Positions 34,064 through 44,956 of a stretch of DNA of 64,000 bases are shown in pieces. The stretch's first letter is position 1; every line of letters starts with the position of its first letter. The stretch spans positions 109,369 to 173,368 of the forward strand of contig WPDH01000016.1 in the NCBI GenBank assembly GCA_019137255.1, written 5' to 3'. The DNA is from Corinectria fuckeliana (taxonomy: Eukaryota; Ascomycota; Sordariomycetes; Hypocreales; Nectriaceae). The notes under the pieces are model-generated. The model was not told the DNA's origin. It did not search any database and saw nothing but the letters and a program-made list of their open reading frames with translations. The position numbers and the translations under genes were made by a program.

Positions 34064-36284
34064 CTGAGAGGCGGGATAACTTGACGTTGAGACCCCAGCC
34101 TTATCCTTAGTTATATCCGTACGTTCTTGCTAGAGATAATATCCCGATAGAATACTTCAAAGGAGGCGGTTTCTCTTTTGATTAGCGAGTTGAAGATGAT
34201 ATGCGGTCTTCTAATGTGACCGGACGCGTTGAGGCGTAGTTCCAGCCACTAACTAAGACCTCTGAGGGGTTTCGAATGGCAGTGACTTCAGTTACGAGAC
34301 GGCTGTGACTAAAACGGTACAAGTCAAAATCGTTGTGTTTAAAACGGCGATGCCCAAGAGGCACTGGGGGCTTGGCGCAGATACTTATTACGCAGTACGT
34401 ATGGCCCTACTACTGTAGAGGTAGGTATACTAGTATTCCCCTGCATGTGGAGTCAGGTAGGTACCTACTTTGTGCTCCTCGTTTGCTGTAACGATGCGAT
34501 TGATTGATTGACGAGTGGTCAGTTTCCCCAAGTTGAACCCCATTCATGTCTTGGACATGTCCCCTTGACCCCTTGTCTCTCTGAAACAGAGCGCGGCCCT
34601 GGTCAATGTACAAGAGCCCTGCCTCTTTTCTTTTCCTCATCCCCGACAACGCTCACTCGCCCCCTGGACGGAAAGAATCCAACAAGTTGCTCGGCACCCA
34701 CGTAGCACGCAAGTAAGTAAAAGCCTGGGTGGTCAATGAAGCCCGCCGATGGCCCGCCCAGCTCTCCGTATTAGAGCCTGGCGCGGCTTGGAAGCCGAGA
34801 CGTCGTTGATTGGAGCCACGGAGGCGCAGGTACCTAAGGTCGGTAATTAATGCAGTGATAGGCGTGCGTATCCGTACATACGAATACAAAAGACGGGGTA
34901 CGCGGACACCGACAAATTGCACCGGGTGAGTGGCTTATTATTTATTATTATGTATCGTTATTAGCTGATGAGGGCGCTGTCTCTCTTCTGGTACTTCCAG
35001 CCGCGGCATCTTCAAGGCGGCAGCAGGCCTCCGAATTTGCGCAAGGGAGTCGTCAAGGGAGACAGACACAAGCGTGCGTCGGTTTGACGAGACCTACTAT
35101 GAACGTCTACTTCATATCTAGTACCTAGACTAATACCTACCTCAGTACTGCAGATATACAGATACGTAGTACAATTGAAGAGGGCAGCAATAGTACTTAG
35201 TTAAGGTATTCAGAGTATTCGAGTCGTTCCTTCCTTCACGCCCAAAGTTCGTCTTTCTTCGTTTTGCACCCTTCCCTCCTTAAGGCCCCCCCCCCTCATT
35301 TCATCCCATCTCCCATGTCACACGACATCGACACACATACACACGAACATCACACATCGCACATGTAGTTCACTACTCGATTTCCCTTTCAACTGACTGG
35401 AGCCTCCCTTTCTCTCTTTTTATCTGACCGTATTATCATTTCGTTTTGTCTCTCCATGTATCTGCTTCTCCTCTAGAGAAGGTTTTGCCGACGCCACAGG
35501 GTCTCTCCCGCGCTCCCTCCCGCCATCTCCTCCCTCCCTCAGTGTCTCCATTTCTGGCCTCCAACCACCCTGCTTCAGCAACATCAGCAACCAACACCGA
35601 ACGAGACGAACCCCGAGCACTAGATCAACATACGAATAATAAAACCAACCTATTCGTACGTACCTGAGTACCTGGTTGCTTGATCGCTAGGTCCCCTTCA
35701 GCTTCGTATTGGCTCCGCAACCCGTCGTCATCCTCTAGCCAACCTCATCCTGTCGTCCCTCCCTCCTCCACGGCCCACGCTCCCTCCACGGGTCGACGAT
35801 CCACCCACCCCAGTTCAGCCTAACCCAGTCCAATCCGATCCAATCCAATACAGTCTCACGCCGCTTGTCGCCGCCTCCGACCCGCCGTTCAGCCTTGTCC
35901 TGCCAAGCCAGTCAGCCAGCCAGTGTGAGCAAGCCTGCGTAGCGCTTGGTCCCTGACACACAGTGCTTGCCCCTGCATCTGTTGTAGCCGGTACTCCAAA
36001 TCTACTCCCTACGGCAGAGAGACACGCAACAGCAACCCCAAAGACTGGCGACAGCTCCCACCAGCCAGCCTACTCTCCTATCTAAACAACCACGAGCCAC
36101 GAGCCACGACAGCCACGACCACGACGACTGTAGCCAAACATCACGACTGCGATTACGACCGCCGCGATTACACCCATCTCTCTGTCACCACTGCGCACAG
36201 TATCCCCTCCGTCCTTACCACGGCCACAACGAAACCGACTTCGACCAACCATTGACGGGGCTGGAGAGAGAGAGGCAGGCCATC
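34064..36284. other. Long promoter and leader of the RhoGAP gene
   Basis: 2.2 kb without a gene. TACCTA-type motifs occur at about 34426-34465 and 35120-35160. From about 35220 to 36284 it is C/T-rich with CCAGC and CCACGA repeats (for example 36091-36130), as expected of a long fungal 5' leader. Short upstream open frames exist, but none is conserved as far as I can judge. Confidence 0.5.
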
Positions 36285-38945
36285 ATGCCGGGGTTCGCTG
36301 ATTCCTTCTGGTCGACCGACTACGCCGCGGGTCTAGGCGTCTTGTTTGGCAAGCTCCAACAGGGCGTCCTCGAGAACAGGCAGGTCCTCACCATCGCCCG
36401 GTTGCGCGCTGAGGCTGAGGAGACCTACGGTCAGCGCCTTAGCGACATCGCACCTAATGCCGACAAGATCTCGGGTGGTTTTACTCGCGATGACGGGGCC
36501 ACTGTTCGCAAGGTAAGCATAGCTCGCTGTTCTTTACCTCTCCCTGCGCCAAGGCGCCCATACTGCTTGTGCTTACGAGAATGGGAAAATCTAGGCCTTT
36601 GACGGCATGCGCAACGAGATGCAAGATGCTGCCCGCAACCATCACCGCATCGCCCAAAGTATCCGCGACCTGGTCGTCAACCCCTTCTCTCGTTGGTGCG
36701 ACGCCCACGAGGCCCGCATTCAGGACTCCCAGGATGAGCTCCAAGTTCGCATCAAGGGCCACGATCGCCAAGCCGAGGCCGTTAAGAAGCTGCGCGCCGT
36801 CTATTTCAACAAATGCCGTCTAGTCGAGGACATTGAGGAGGAGAATAAGCTCGCCTTCCAGGACCCCGAAATCAGCCCCAAGCCCAACCAGACAATCCCC
36901 GAGATCAAGGTTCAGCCTCAAGAAGAGGAGGAGAAGAGGCAGGAGGAAGAGCTCTACGAGATCGGCGACGACGTCTACCAACCCGAACAGATGAAGAAGA
37001 TACTTTCTCACATGCTCTCCACTATCAAGATGGGCGAGACCAAGGTCCCCATTCTCGGTACTTACCTCAATACCTCAGCCGGTTCTGATATCGTCGAATA
37101 TCTTCAGCGAAGCATGGGCACCTCTAGCGTTAGCTATGCCGAACGCATCGGCCAGGACCTCATCTCCAGCGGTTTCCTTCGCCTCATTGGTAACGTTGGC
37201 AGCACTTTCGCCAACAGCTCCAAGATGTTCTACCAGTGGCGGCCGAAGGCCTTCCAAATGGCCGGTGTCCCAGAGAAAAAGGCAATCGGCCGCACGTTTT
37301 CCATGCCCGCTTCAGGCTCTGAAGGTGGCGACTCGCCTGTCGTTGGCACCGTCAGCGAATACCTCTCCGGTTGGAGCGTCCTCAACAACTCCCATCCAAA
37401 CGAGACTCCCAGCCAGCGTATGCAGCGTGAGGCCCGTGAGGCTGACGACAAGTACAAGATCGGTGTCCGCAAGCTCGACGAGCTGCGCTGTGATCTCGAG
37501 GAGGCCATTTTCCTCCACCTTTCGTTCCTTGAACGCTGTGAGCTCGACCGCCTTAAGGCTGTGAAGACGGTCATCTTGGACTTCTCAGGCACCATCGGCA
37601 ATGTCATCCCTAGCCTGCAGTCTGCCGTTGACCAGATGATGCTGTTCCAGGAGACGATCCAACCCCAGAGCGATCTCCGCTACCTCCTCGAGAACTACCG
37701 TACCGGAAGCTTCATTCCTAAGGTAGTAGTCTACGAGAACTATTACAACAAGGTTGACGAACAAACCTTCGGTATCGACCTCGAAGCCCGTGCCAGGGCC
37801 GACAAGAAGCGCGTCCCCGTCATCGTCACCACCATCCTGACCTATCTTGACCACCACTACCCTGATCTTGAAGGTGATGAAGCAAGGAGGAGCGTTTGGC
37901 TGGTCGATGTCCCCCTCACCCAGACCCATCGCTTGCGCGCCAAGGTCAATGATGGCAAACTCATTTCTCCTGAAGTATTTGAAGAATTTGACATCCCAAC
38001 GGTTGCCAGTCTTCTCAAGATCTACCTCCTGGAGCTGCCCGGTAAGCATGACTTGATAAATTTTTAACCCTCGAGGTTGTGGCCACTAACGAAATTTTGC
38101 TAGACTCGCTTGTCTCTTCGCACGTCTACGAAATCATCCGCACAATCTATTCGTCCACCACCACCGACTCTTCTGAAGCGTCGCGCATCGCTGTTCTGCA
38201 ACAGACCCTCTCGCAACTCCGGCTCACCAACATTGCCACCCTCGACGCTTGCATGAACCACTTTACCCGCCTCATTGACCTTACCTCGGCCGACGAAGCC
38301 TACGTCTCGTCTCTTGCGGCCATGCTTGCGCCATGTGTTCTGCGGCCACGCGCCGAGACGTCCCTTACCCTGGAGGAGAGGCACTCGTACCGACTCGTCC
38401 GGGACCTCTTCGTCCACAAGGACGCCATTTTCAGCGCGCTCAAGCGCATGTCCTCACTGAACCACTCCTCTTCAGTTGGCGCCAACCGCCCCCGCGCAAT
38501 CAGCACTGATGAAAGCAACCGCAAGGCCCTTATGGAGGAACGGAATAGGGCTCTGCTCGAGAAGGCCAATGCGACCCGTGGTCGGGACAAGAGCCCCGCG
38601 CCGAGCCCCCGCGGTCACCGACGAGACCGCAGCACTGGCGGACCGGAGACACGATTTCCCATCCAGACAAGCCCAACGTCAGCGACGGACCGGCAACGTA
38701 GCAGTCTCGGTAGCCTTGGCAGCCTCACCAAGCGACACAGCCTTGAGGTTCCCGGCCCTGACGGCGCAGAGCCCGTGAACGGCGCCGAAGCAGGCAAGAC
38801 ACCTGAAGCAGATGCTGTTGCCGAGAAACGCGAGAGCCTTGGACGTACTACTGCACGATTCGTTGGTGGCAAGCGGGTCCCTGCCACGCCACCCTCAGAA
38901 TCGTCCGGACGCGGTGTCACGCTTGAAGACACGCCCATGGAATAA
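36285..38945 (+). CDS. RGD2: F-BAR/DEP/RhoGAP protein (Rgd2/Rga8 family)
   Basis: Membrane-bending GTPase regulator; relatives act on Cdc42/Rho5-type GTPases in polarity and cytokinesis. Exons 36285-36512, 36595-38041, 38104-38945; 838 residues. The F-BAR domain (from residue 5, SFWSTDYAAGLGVLFGKLQQG) is interrupted by a DEP domain at about 210-300 (ILGTYLNTSAGSDIVEYLQ ... SGFLRLIG), the order seen in Rgd2. F-BAR helices resume at about 345-440. The RhoGAP-like domain spans about 467-665 with PTVASLLKIYLLELPDSLV. The usual arginine finger position reads SVWLVDVP (about 509-516), without Arg. The last 170 residues are disordered and Ser/Arg/Pro-rich. The start follows the first in-frame ATG. 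Confidence 0.93.
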
Positions 38946-39669
38946 TACAATGGCGACGATAAGTTTCATGCGTGGAAGTTGAGATTATATTTGGATGCGG
39001 GCCGTTCACGCGCTGCGTCCATATCACAAGAGGGGAGAAGGATATGGCAAGGGAAGAAAAAGGTGAGGAGAAGGGCCTTGGAAGTGAAAGCCCACCCTCT
39101 TTGCCTGAGCAATCTATCTATCATGTGTACGTGTTAATGGGGCACGAAGCCAAAAAGAACTGCAGGAGTACTTTTGTTGTTGGTTTTTTGTACTTGTGCT
39201 GTATCACGAGATGGCGATTTCGAGTTGGTTTGAGCTAGCTGTTGAAGTTCTTTTTTCTTTTCTTTCTATATCCCCTTTCGAAACTCCTTGGCTGTTCGAT
39301 GTCTTTTTATGCCTTCGAAACCCCTTCCCTCTCGCGACTTGGATGCAGTACGATGGAGAAATAGACACGGTTGGATGGGAGACGGATGGGAGGGTTTGGA
39401 GGGTTTGGGGGAACGGGTGTAGGTAGGTGTTGATAGGTTAGTGAAATCCGAAAACGAGTTATATACAGCAACAATCAAAGCGACGCTATTCAACGGAGTC
39501 GGTGGATGGATGCAGGATGGGTAGATTAATGCCTTCTAATTGTTTCCTTCTCCTTCCCCTGCCCTAGCTTCGAGGGCATCGTGTTGCTATACTAGAAATG
39601 TTGCACTAGATGTGTTCTACCGTGGCTCTCTAGCCCGCTGATGATACGTTGGCTGTCAACCAACTCTCT
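38946..39669. other. Convergent intergenic region RGD2/APL5
   Basis: 3' flanks of the two genes, with T-rich runs near 39250-39290 and a G-rich stretch at about 39380-39425. No gene was seen. Confidence 0.55.
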
Positions 39670-42600
39670 CTAGCTTGCGTCTTGAACCTCAGCCACTGGC
39701 CTCTTCTTCTTCGTCTTCTTGGCAACGGCCACCTCGGTCGGCGCACCTCCCACCGCCGAGTCTGTGCCTGCTGTGCTGCCCTCGTCACCGGGCTCATCCA
39801 GCACAGCGACGCGGGCCTTCTTCTTCTTCTTGATCTTCTTAGGCTCCTCGCCGTCGGGCGTGTCAGCGGCAGTGGCCTTCTTGGGCTTCTTCTTCTTCTT
39901 CTTGACGATGGTGCCCTCTGCGTCGACGCCCTGGGCGACCTGGATGCGCTCGTTGGCGCGCTGCATCTCGAGGCGTAGGCGCTCGACCTCCTTCATGGCC
40001 TGCTGCATCTCGGCGTCCTCGCGCTGCTGGCGCTCGGGGTCGAAGCCGCCCGGGGACAGCTGGCCCTCGAGGTTGAAGGAGCGGATGTTGCTCGAGTCGA
40101 CCTTCAGAAGCGACTGCTTGAGCTTGCGCGCCTTGGTCTTGGTCAAGTTATCCGAGTTGTTCTCCGAGTCGTAAGTGCGCGCACTATCGCTGCCCTCGAG
40201 CGTCTCGTCAGCAGCAATGACTACCCTTTGGCGAGGCTTTGGCTGTGGTCGCTGCTGCTGCTGCGGCGGCGTGGCGTTTCCGACCTTGTCAAGGTCCAAC
40301 TGCATTATCGGTATAGAGTCAATGTCGAGGTCAGGGCCGTTGCTGTTATGCAGAATGTTGTGGATAGGGGTCGAGGTCTGAGGAGTGGTACTTTTGCTGG
40401 GAATGTAAAACGGATCGTCTTTGTTTCGCTCCAGACGCTCCGCCTTTCTTCGGGCAACAATATCGGCATCCAGGTAGCTGTCCTCGGTGGCTTGCTGGTA
40501 CGAGCCGATGTAATCCTCTACAGGCTCGGCCAGTTTGCTAATAGCTGGTGCAGAGGAGTCGATGCTCGTCGGTGGCGGTCGTTGATGGTAGTACACTTCG
40601 AACTCGTCAGACTCGTCTACAGCCAGGGCGACCGAGTCCGCATCTGCCAGAAGCTTAGTAAGGCTTGCGTGGATTGGTTCATCCAGGTCAAGTCCCTCGG
40701 GCACCGGGACGTTGTGCTGGGCTCCCTTGGCCACCGAGTTGAGCTCCCAGCCATTGAAAAGGGATGGGATCGCCTGGGTGAGGAGCAGCGGGGGATCTTG
40801 TTCCAGTTCGTCAGTTGAGGCTGGCTGGCCAGAGGCAGCTTCGGATGTGAGTTTCAGCAACTCTGTAAACTCGACGGCTCGCTCTTGAACCTCGAGGCTA
40901 GGGTTTCGCTGCAGAGGCTCGAAGACGTGGATGATGCGAGCCATGAGCAGTGACACCCTGGACTTCCTCTCGGCTGTCCACGGCTCCATCTCGTTTCCAA
41001 CTATGGTTGCGAAGATCTTGGTTACGGCCTGGAGCGTAGTGGTAATCAGTTCGGGATTGGTCGTCCGGGGAATGAGCTGCAAAAGGCTGTTCAGGTTGTC
41101 GTCCGGTACGGGGAGCTGCGGTGCGTATTCGCCCATGATCCATGCCACCGACTTCAGCGCCCCTGATGTGATGGAGTATCCGGGGGGCGTATCGGCGTTA
41201 AGCTGGTTCAAGATGTCCTCGGACGCTCTGACTGCCGTAGGCCTCATGGCTCGAACCTTCACAGCAATGTTGCGCAACTCGTCTCCAATCCTCTCTGACA
41301 CGTCGGATCGCGACTTTGATGATAAGCCCGAATCGACGTCAACCTTGCCAGTAATGGGCGCCATGCGAACGAGCTGCGTCAAGACGTCGATGTACCAATC
41401 GAAATCTAATACGCTGGAATAGTTGTCCTTGGCACACATGGCTAGGATCCTTCCTATGACATCGATTCGGTAGTCTTCCGGGAGAGGGGGCGCCTGGCCA
41501 GATGGGTTGGCTGCTCCGGTCTCTGGGAACGAACTATCCGTGTCCGAATCGCTGGGCTCCACTGGCGGAGTGCCTGTTTGTTGCTTATCTCGAACCGGCA
41601 TCGAAGTTTTCAGTTGTTTCATGAGGCGGCTCACAATGGACATCAAGTTGTCTCCAGTAACCATGCCCTGAACGAGGTCCAGAGCCTGTATTCGGATCGT
41701 GATATCAGAACTGTCGATACACTCCAATATGACATCCTCCTGTTGTGACACGAGATAGGGATGAGTGATGACAATCTTGTTGAAAGCCAGCAACGCAACA
41801 TATTTGACTAGGAAAATTAGTTTGTTCCTTATGCAAGCTGGATAGCATGTTCGACTTACGATTAGGGTCGCCGTCAATCATAATCATGCCTCTCAGCTTG
41901 TTGACGCATAACGTCGCAATCTCATCGGTTCCCGACACATCGTCAGCGTTCCCCAGAATTCCGCCCTGAATGATGCCGTTGATACACTCGTAAAGCAATG
42001 ACATGGCTGGAGTAGTCCGAATTATGTTTGTGAGGGGTGGTAGCAGCTTCCTCACAAGGCGAGGTTCCAAGGGCGTCAAGGTTGCAAACTAAGCCAGCGT
42101 CAGTCTCGTAGAAAGGCAACTCTATCAGCAAAAACGAACCAGCTTAATAAGTTTGATGGCCATCCAGTTATTACCACCATCTACCAACAGCTCAAACAGT
42201 CGAGGCGCAAGGGGAAGAAAATCATGAGGTCTGCGCCAGCCCAGCTCGCAGACCACGTTTACAATGGCCGCCGTGACGCTCGGGTCTTCGTCGGGGTCCA
42301 TCAGACGCTCCTTGATTTTGGGCCATGCTGCGCGTAGGGCCTCCGGGTACACGAGAGCGAGCCGGTACAGCGTCACCAGCGTCTTCTTTCGGATATTCGA
42401 GTGGCTGTGGCTCAGTCGCGGCAGCAAGTCCGCCAGAGTCGAGAGCGCCAAGGACGGCGTGATGACGTGGGGGAGAGTCGCGACGGGAAGGGAGATGACA
42501 GTCGGTGCGGTCGACCCAAGGTCCTATAGACGAGAGTGTTAGATGTGGAAGCAGCCCAAGACGTGAGGGATTCATCCGCGGACCTTCTTGAGCAGGTTGG

Positions 42601-43084
42601 TAGCCAGCATCAGGACCTCAGTGTCCGGCCGAAAGCTCTGGACTGCGCCCAGATACCCCACCCGCTTCTGGTGGTACTTGGGTGACGACATAACCTCGAG
42701 GACATGGAACGAGGCCCATGACATGTCATGGCCGACCATCTCCAGGTAGATGAGCTTGAGCAGCGCCGTTGCCTTGAGATCTAGCAGCGCAGCGCGTTAG
42801 CAACTAGAGATACAAAGGTAGCAACCTCAAAGCCCCGCATGCTCCTGGCGTAGTTTGCCTGCCGAGAGAAGCATAACTTCGAGGGCGATTCGAGACGGCA
42901 ATGGTCGACTAACCCATGTCCTGACCGCGGACCTCTGCGCGGCACTCCTTGAGGCTCTTCTGGATATATTCCTTCTCATCGCCCTTGTGGTTCCGAAGCC
43001 CTCGGATGAGGTCGTACAGTGACTTTTCGAACCTGCGCACCGTCAGCGCCGGATCATGGCCGGGACGTCGAAAGCTCCCTACAT
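39670..43084 (-). CDS. APL5: AP-3 adaptor complex subunit delta
   Basis: Large subunit of AP-3, which sorts cargo from Golgi/endosomes to the vacuole. Exons: 43084-43083, 43032-42914, 42780-42584, 42523-42140, 42088-41860, 41807-39670; 1022 residues, normal for the family. The start codon is split: AT ends exon 1 and G opens exon 2 after a 50-nt intron with a CTGAC branch site, giving MFEKSLYDLIRGLRNHKGDE, the conserved family N-terminus. The trunk is adaptin-type HEAT repeats (DLKATALLKLIYLEMVGHDM, FATLTPLEPRLVRKLLPPLT, QEDVILECIDSSDITIRIQAL). The C-terminal ear/hinge is charged, with an LDADIVARRKAERLERNKDDPFYI motif and poly-Lys patches. It shares a 584-bp promoter with COQ10. Confidence 0.95.
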
Positions 43085-43668
43085 GATACCTGCGGATGCC
43101 CCACGTGGGGCGGACCGCTACGAGGAGCGCGGTGCAGTGAGGAGAGGAGAGGGAGGGAGGAGGGTTGCTCGTCAGCGTCTTTCGGGGGTCCGTCGCGGCC
43201 AGGTAGGTCGGCGCATGCTGTATATCGGGGCGTTGAGTTGGGGAGGCGGCGGCGGCGGCTTTCGGCGTCGTGACGGGGAGGCGGGAGTTGTGATAGTTGG
43301 AGATGTGCGACCTTGGACCATGACGGAATCAGGCCCTCAACTCGGCGAGCAAGACGGCCCGATCGCTGTGGGGGAGGACGCTCCCGCCAGGTTCGGTTCA
43401 GGCGTTGTACGTCCTGCGATCAGCGCGCCGTTACAGGGGCTGCAACCCCTGGATTAATCGGGCAGTGGACCCCACGTTTTACGACGTTAGCGCGTGATGA
43501 GATGATGCATCATATTGTTAGACTTCCACACAACAGAGCCTCAACACCAGTTTCCTTCGCTTCTCCTTCTCCCCAAGCTCTCCTGCGGAGCACACCCTAG
43601 CTCTCCCAATGCATTGAGAAGAGCCGTCACGATTCCCCTCCAAGATTATACCCCGACCGCTGCTCTCA
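43085..43668. promoter_or_regulatory. Divergent promoter between APL5 and COQ10
   Basis: 584 bases between start codons. The APL5 side is G/A-rich (43130-43270). No specific site is assigned. Confidence 0.45.
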
Positions 43669-44295
43669 ATGGCCCTCAACCTCCTTCCCCGATCCCGCGC
43701 CGCCGCATCGCGCATCGCCGTCTTAGCCACCCGCACCTCGAAGCTCTCCCGGCCCTTCTTCACCCTCCCCGGCTCCTCCCCAACGACCCAGAGTCTCGCC
43801 GCGACCCGCACGCTGCCCTACGCCCCGGCCCCGATTTACGACCTCATCGCCGACGTCGACTCGTACGTGCAGTTCGTCCCCTACTGCTCCCGCTCCCGCG
43901 TCACCAAGTGGTCCGACCCCGACGACGCCGGTCGCCGCTGGCCCACCCTCGCTGACCTGCAAGTCGGCTGGGGCGGTTTCGACGAGGTCTTCACCAGCCG
44001 CTTGCGCTGTGTCCCCGGCGTCTCGGTCGAGGCTGTCAGCGGTTCGACCCAGTCCGGCGCCGGGGGACCCGATGCCTCGGCCGTCTTTCGGAGTCTGGTG
44101 ACCCGCTGGTCGGTCAAGGAGCTCGCTGGCCCGCCTTCGCCCTCGACCCAAGTCCACCTCACAATCGACTTCCAATTCACCAACCCACTCTATGCTGCCG
44201 TCAGCTCAGCTGTGTCCGACAAGGTTGCCGGATTGATGATTGAGGCCTTCGAGAAGCAAGCCCGCCGGAAGCTCGGGTCGCAACGAAAGCTATGA
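43669..44295 (+). CDS. COQ10: Coenzyme Q-binding protein Coq10, mitochondrial
   Basis: START-like lipid-binding chaperone needed for efficient ubiquinone function in mitochondrial respiration. Intronless, 208 residues. The first ~45 residues are Arg/Ser/Ala-rich without acidic residues, a good mitochondrial presequence. The domain shows the family motifs YAPAPIYDLIADVDSYVQFVPYC, LQVGWGGFDEVFTSRL and VHLTIDFQFTNPLYAAVSSAVSDKVAGLMIEAFEKQA. The length fits. A Gly/Ser/Pro-rich insert near 120-150 is somewhat longer than in yeast. Confidence 0.96.
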   Translation: MALNLLPRSRAAASRIAVLATRTSKLSRPFFTLPGSSPTTQSLAATRTLPYAPAPIYDLIADVDSYVQFVPYCSRSRVTKWSDPDDAGRRWPTLADLQVGWGGFDEVFTSRLRCVPGVSVEAVSGSTQSGAGGPDASAVFRSLVTRWSVKELAGPPSPSTQVHLTIDFQFTNPLYAAVSSAVSDKVAGLMIEAFEKQARRKLGSQRKL

Positions 44296-44956
44296 AAGGA
44301 GCCTAGGCTCCCCCATCACGAACCACCTACGAATTGCACCCGTACACTCACAAGTCCCTGCGAAATGCTCCCATTCTGCGCCACCCTATTACTCAAAGCA
44401 AACACAACATTTTTCCTGCATACTCCATTCATTCTACATAACACGTTGTCTAGGACGGCCGCATCTAATCCAACTTGCTGGTCCATCTTCTCCTATCATC
44501 CATCGTCCGTCACCACCCCTTGCCAAAATCGTCGTCTTTACGCCAATCCCAAGACTTGAGAGCCCTCGGGCACTTTGGATCGTACGCCGTTCCCCCAGTA
44601 TCATTGAGCCTTGTCATCATACTCCGATCCAAATGCATTTAGGATAGTTCGCGACTCCTTTGATGTGTGACGCTAGCGTAAATGAGAAGGGAAACTTCCA
44701 TGCACCTCCAATTCAACAAGAAACACGAAGACCCCCCACAAAAGATGCCAAGAAGAGAGTTATAAAAAAAAAAGCGGTAGGGATTACCGCCCAGGTATCT
44801 GGAAAAGGAAAAGAAAAGAGACTGGGTTGGGTGCCAACTTCGAATCCCGCATTATCGTTTCACGTCGACGAGGCAACAAGCCTTTACTTCTTGTTCGACC
44901 TGGGTAATTGCTCCTGTTAGCCACTTCGCACCACTCGTGAGATACATGAATGAGAC
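44296..44956. other. Convergent intergenic region
   Basis: 3' flanks of COQ10 and the ubiquitin-like-domain gene. A possible extra terminal exon of the latter lies at about 44884-44911. Otherwise nothing seen. Confidence 0.5.

Noticed and set aside
43553..43955. 146-residue plus-strand frame overlapping COQ10
   Set aside because: Out-of-frame shadow of COQ10, rich in Arg/Pro/His as expected from frame-shifted GC-rich codons.
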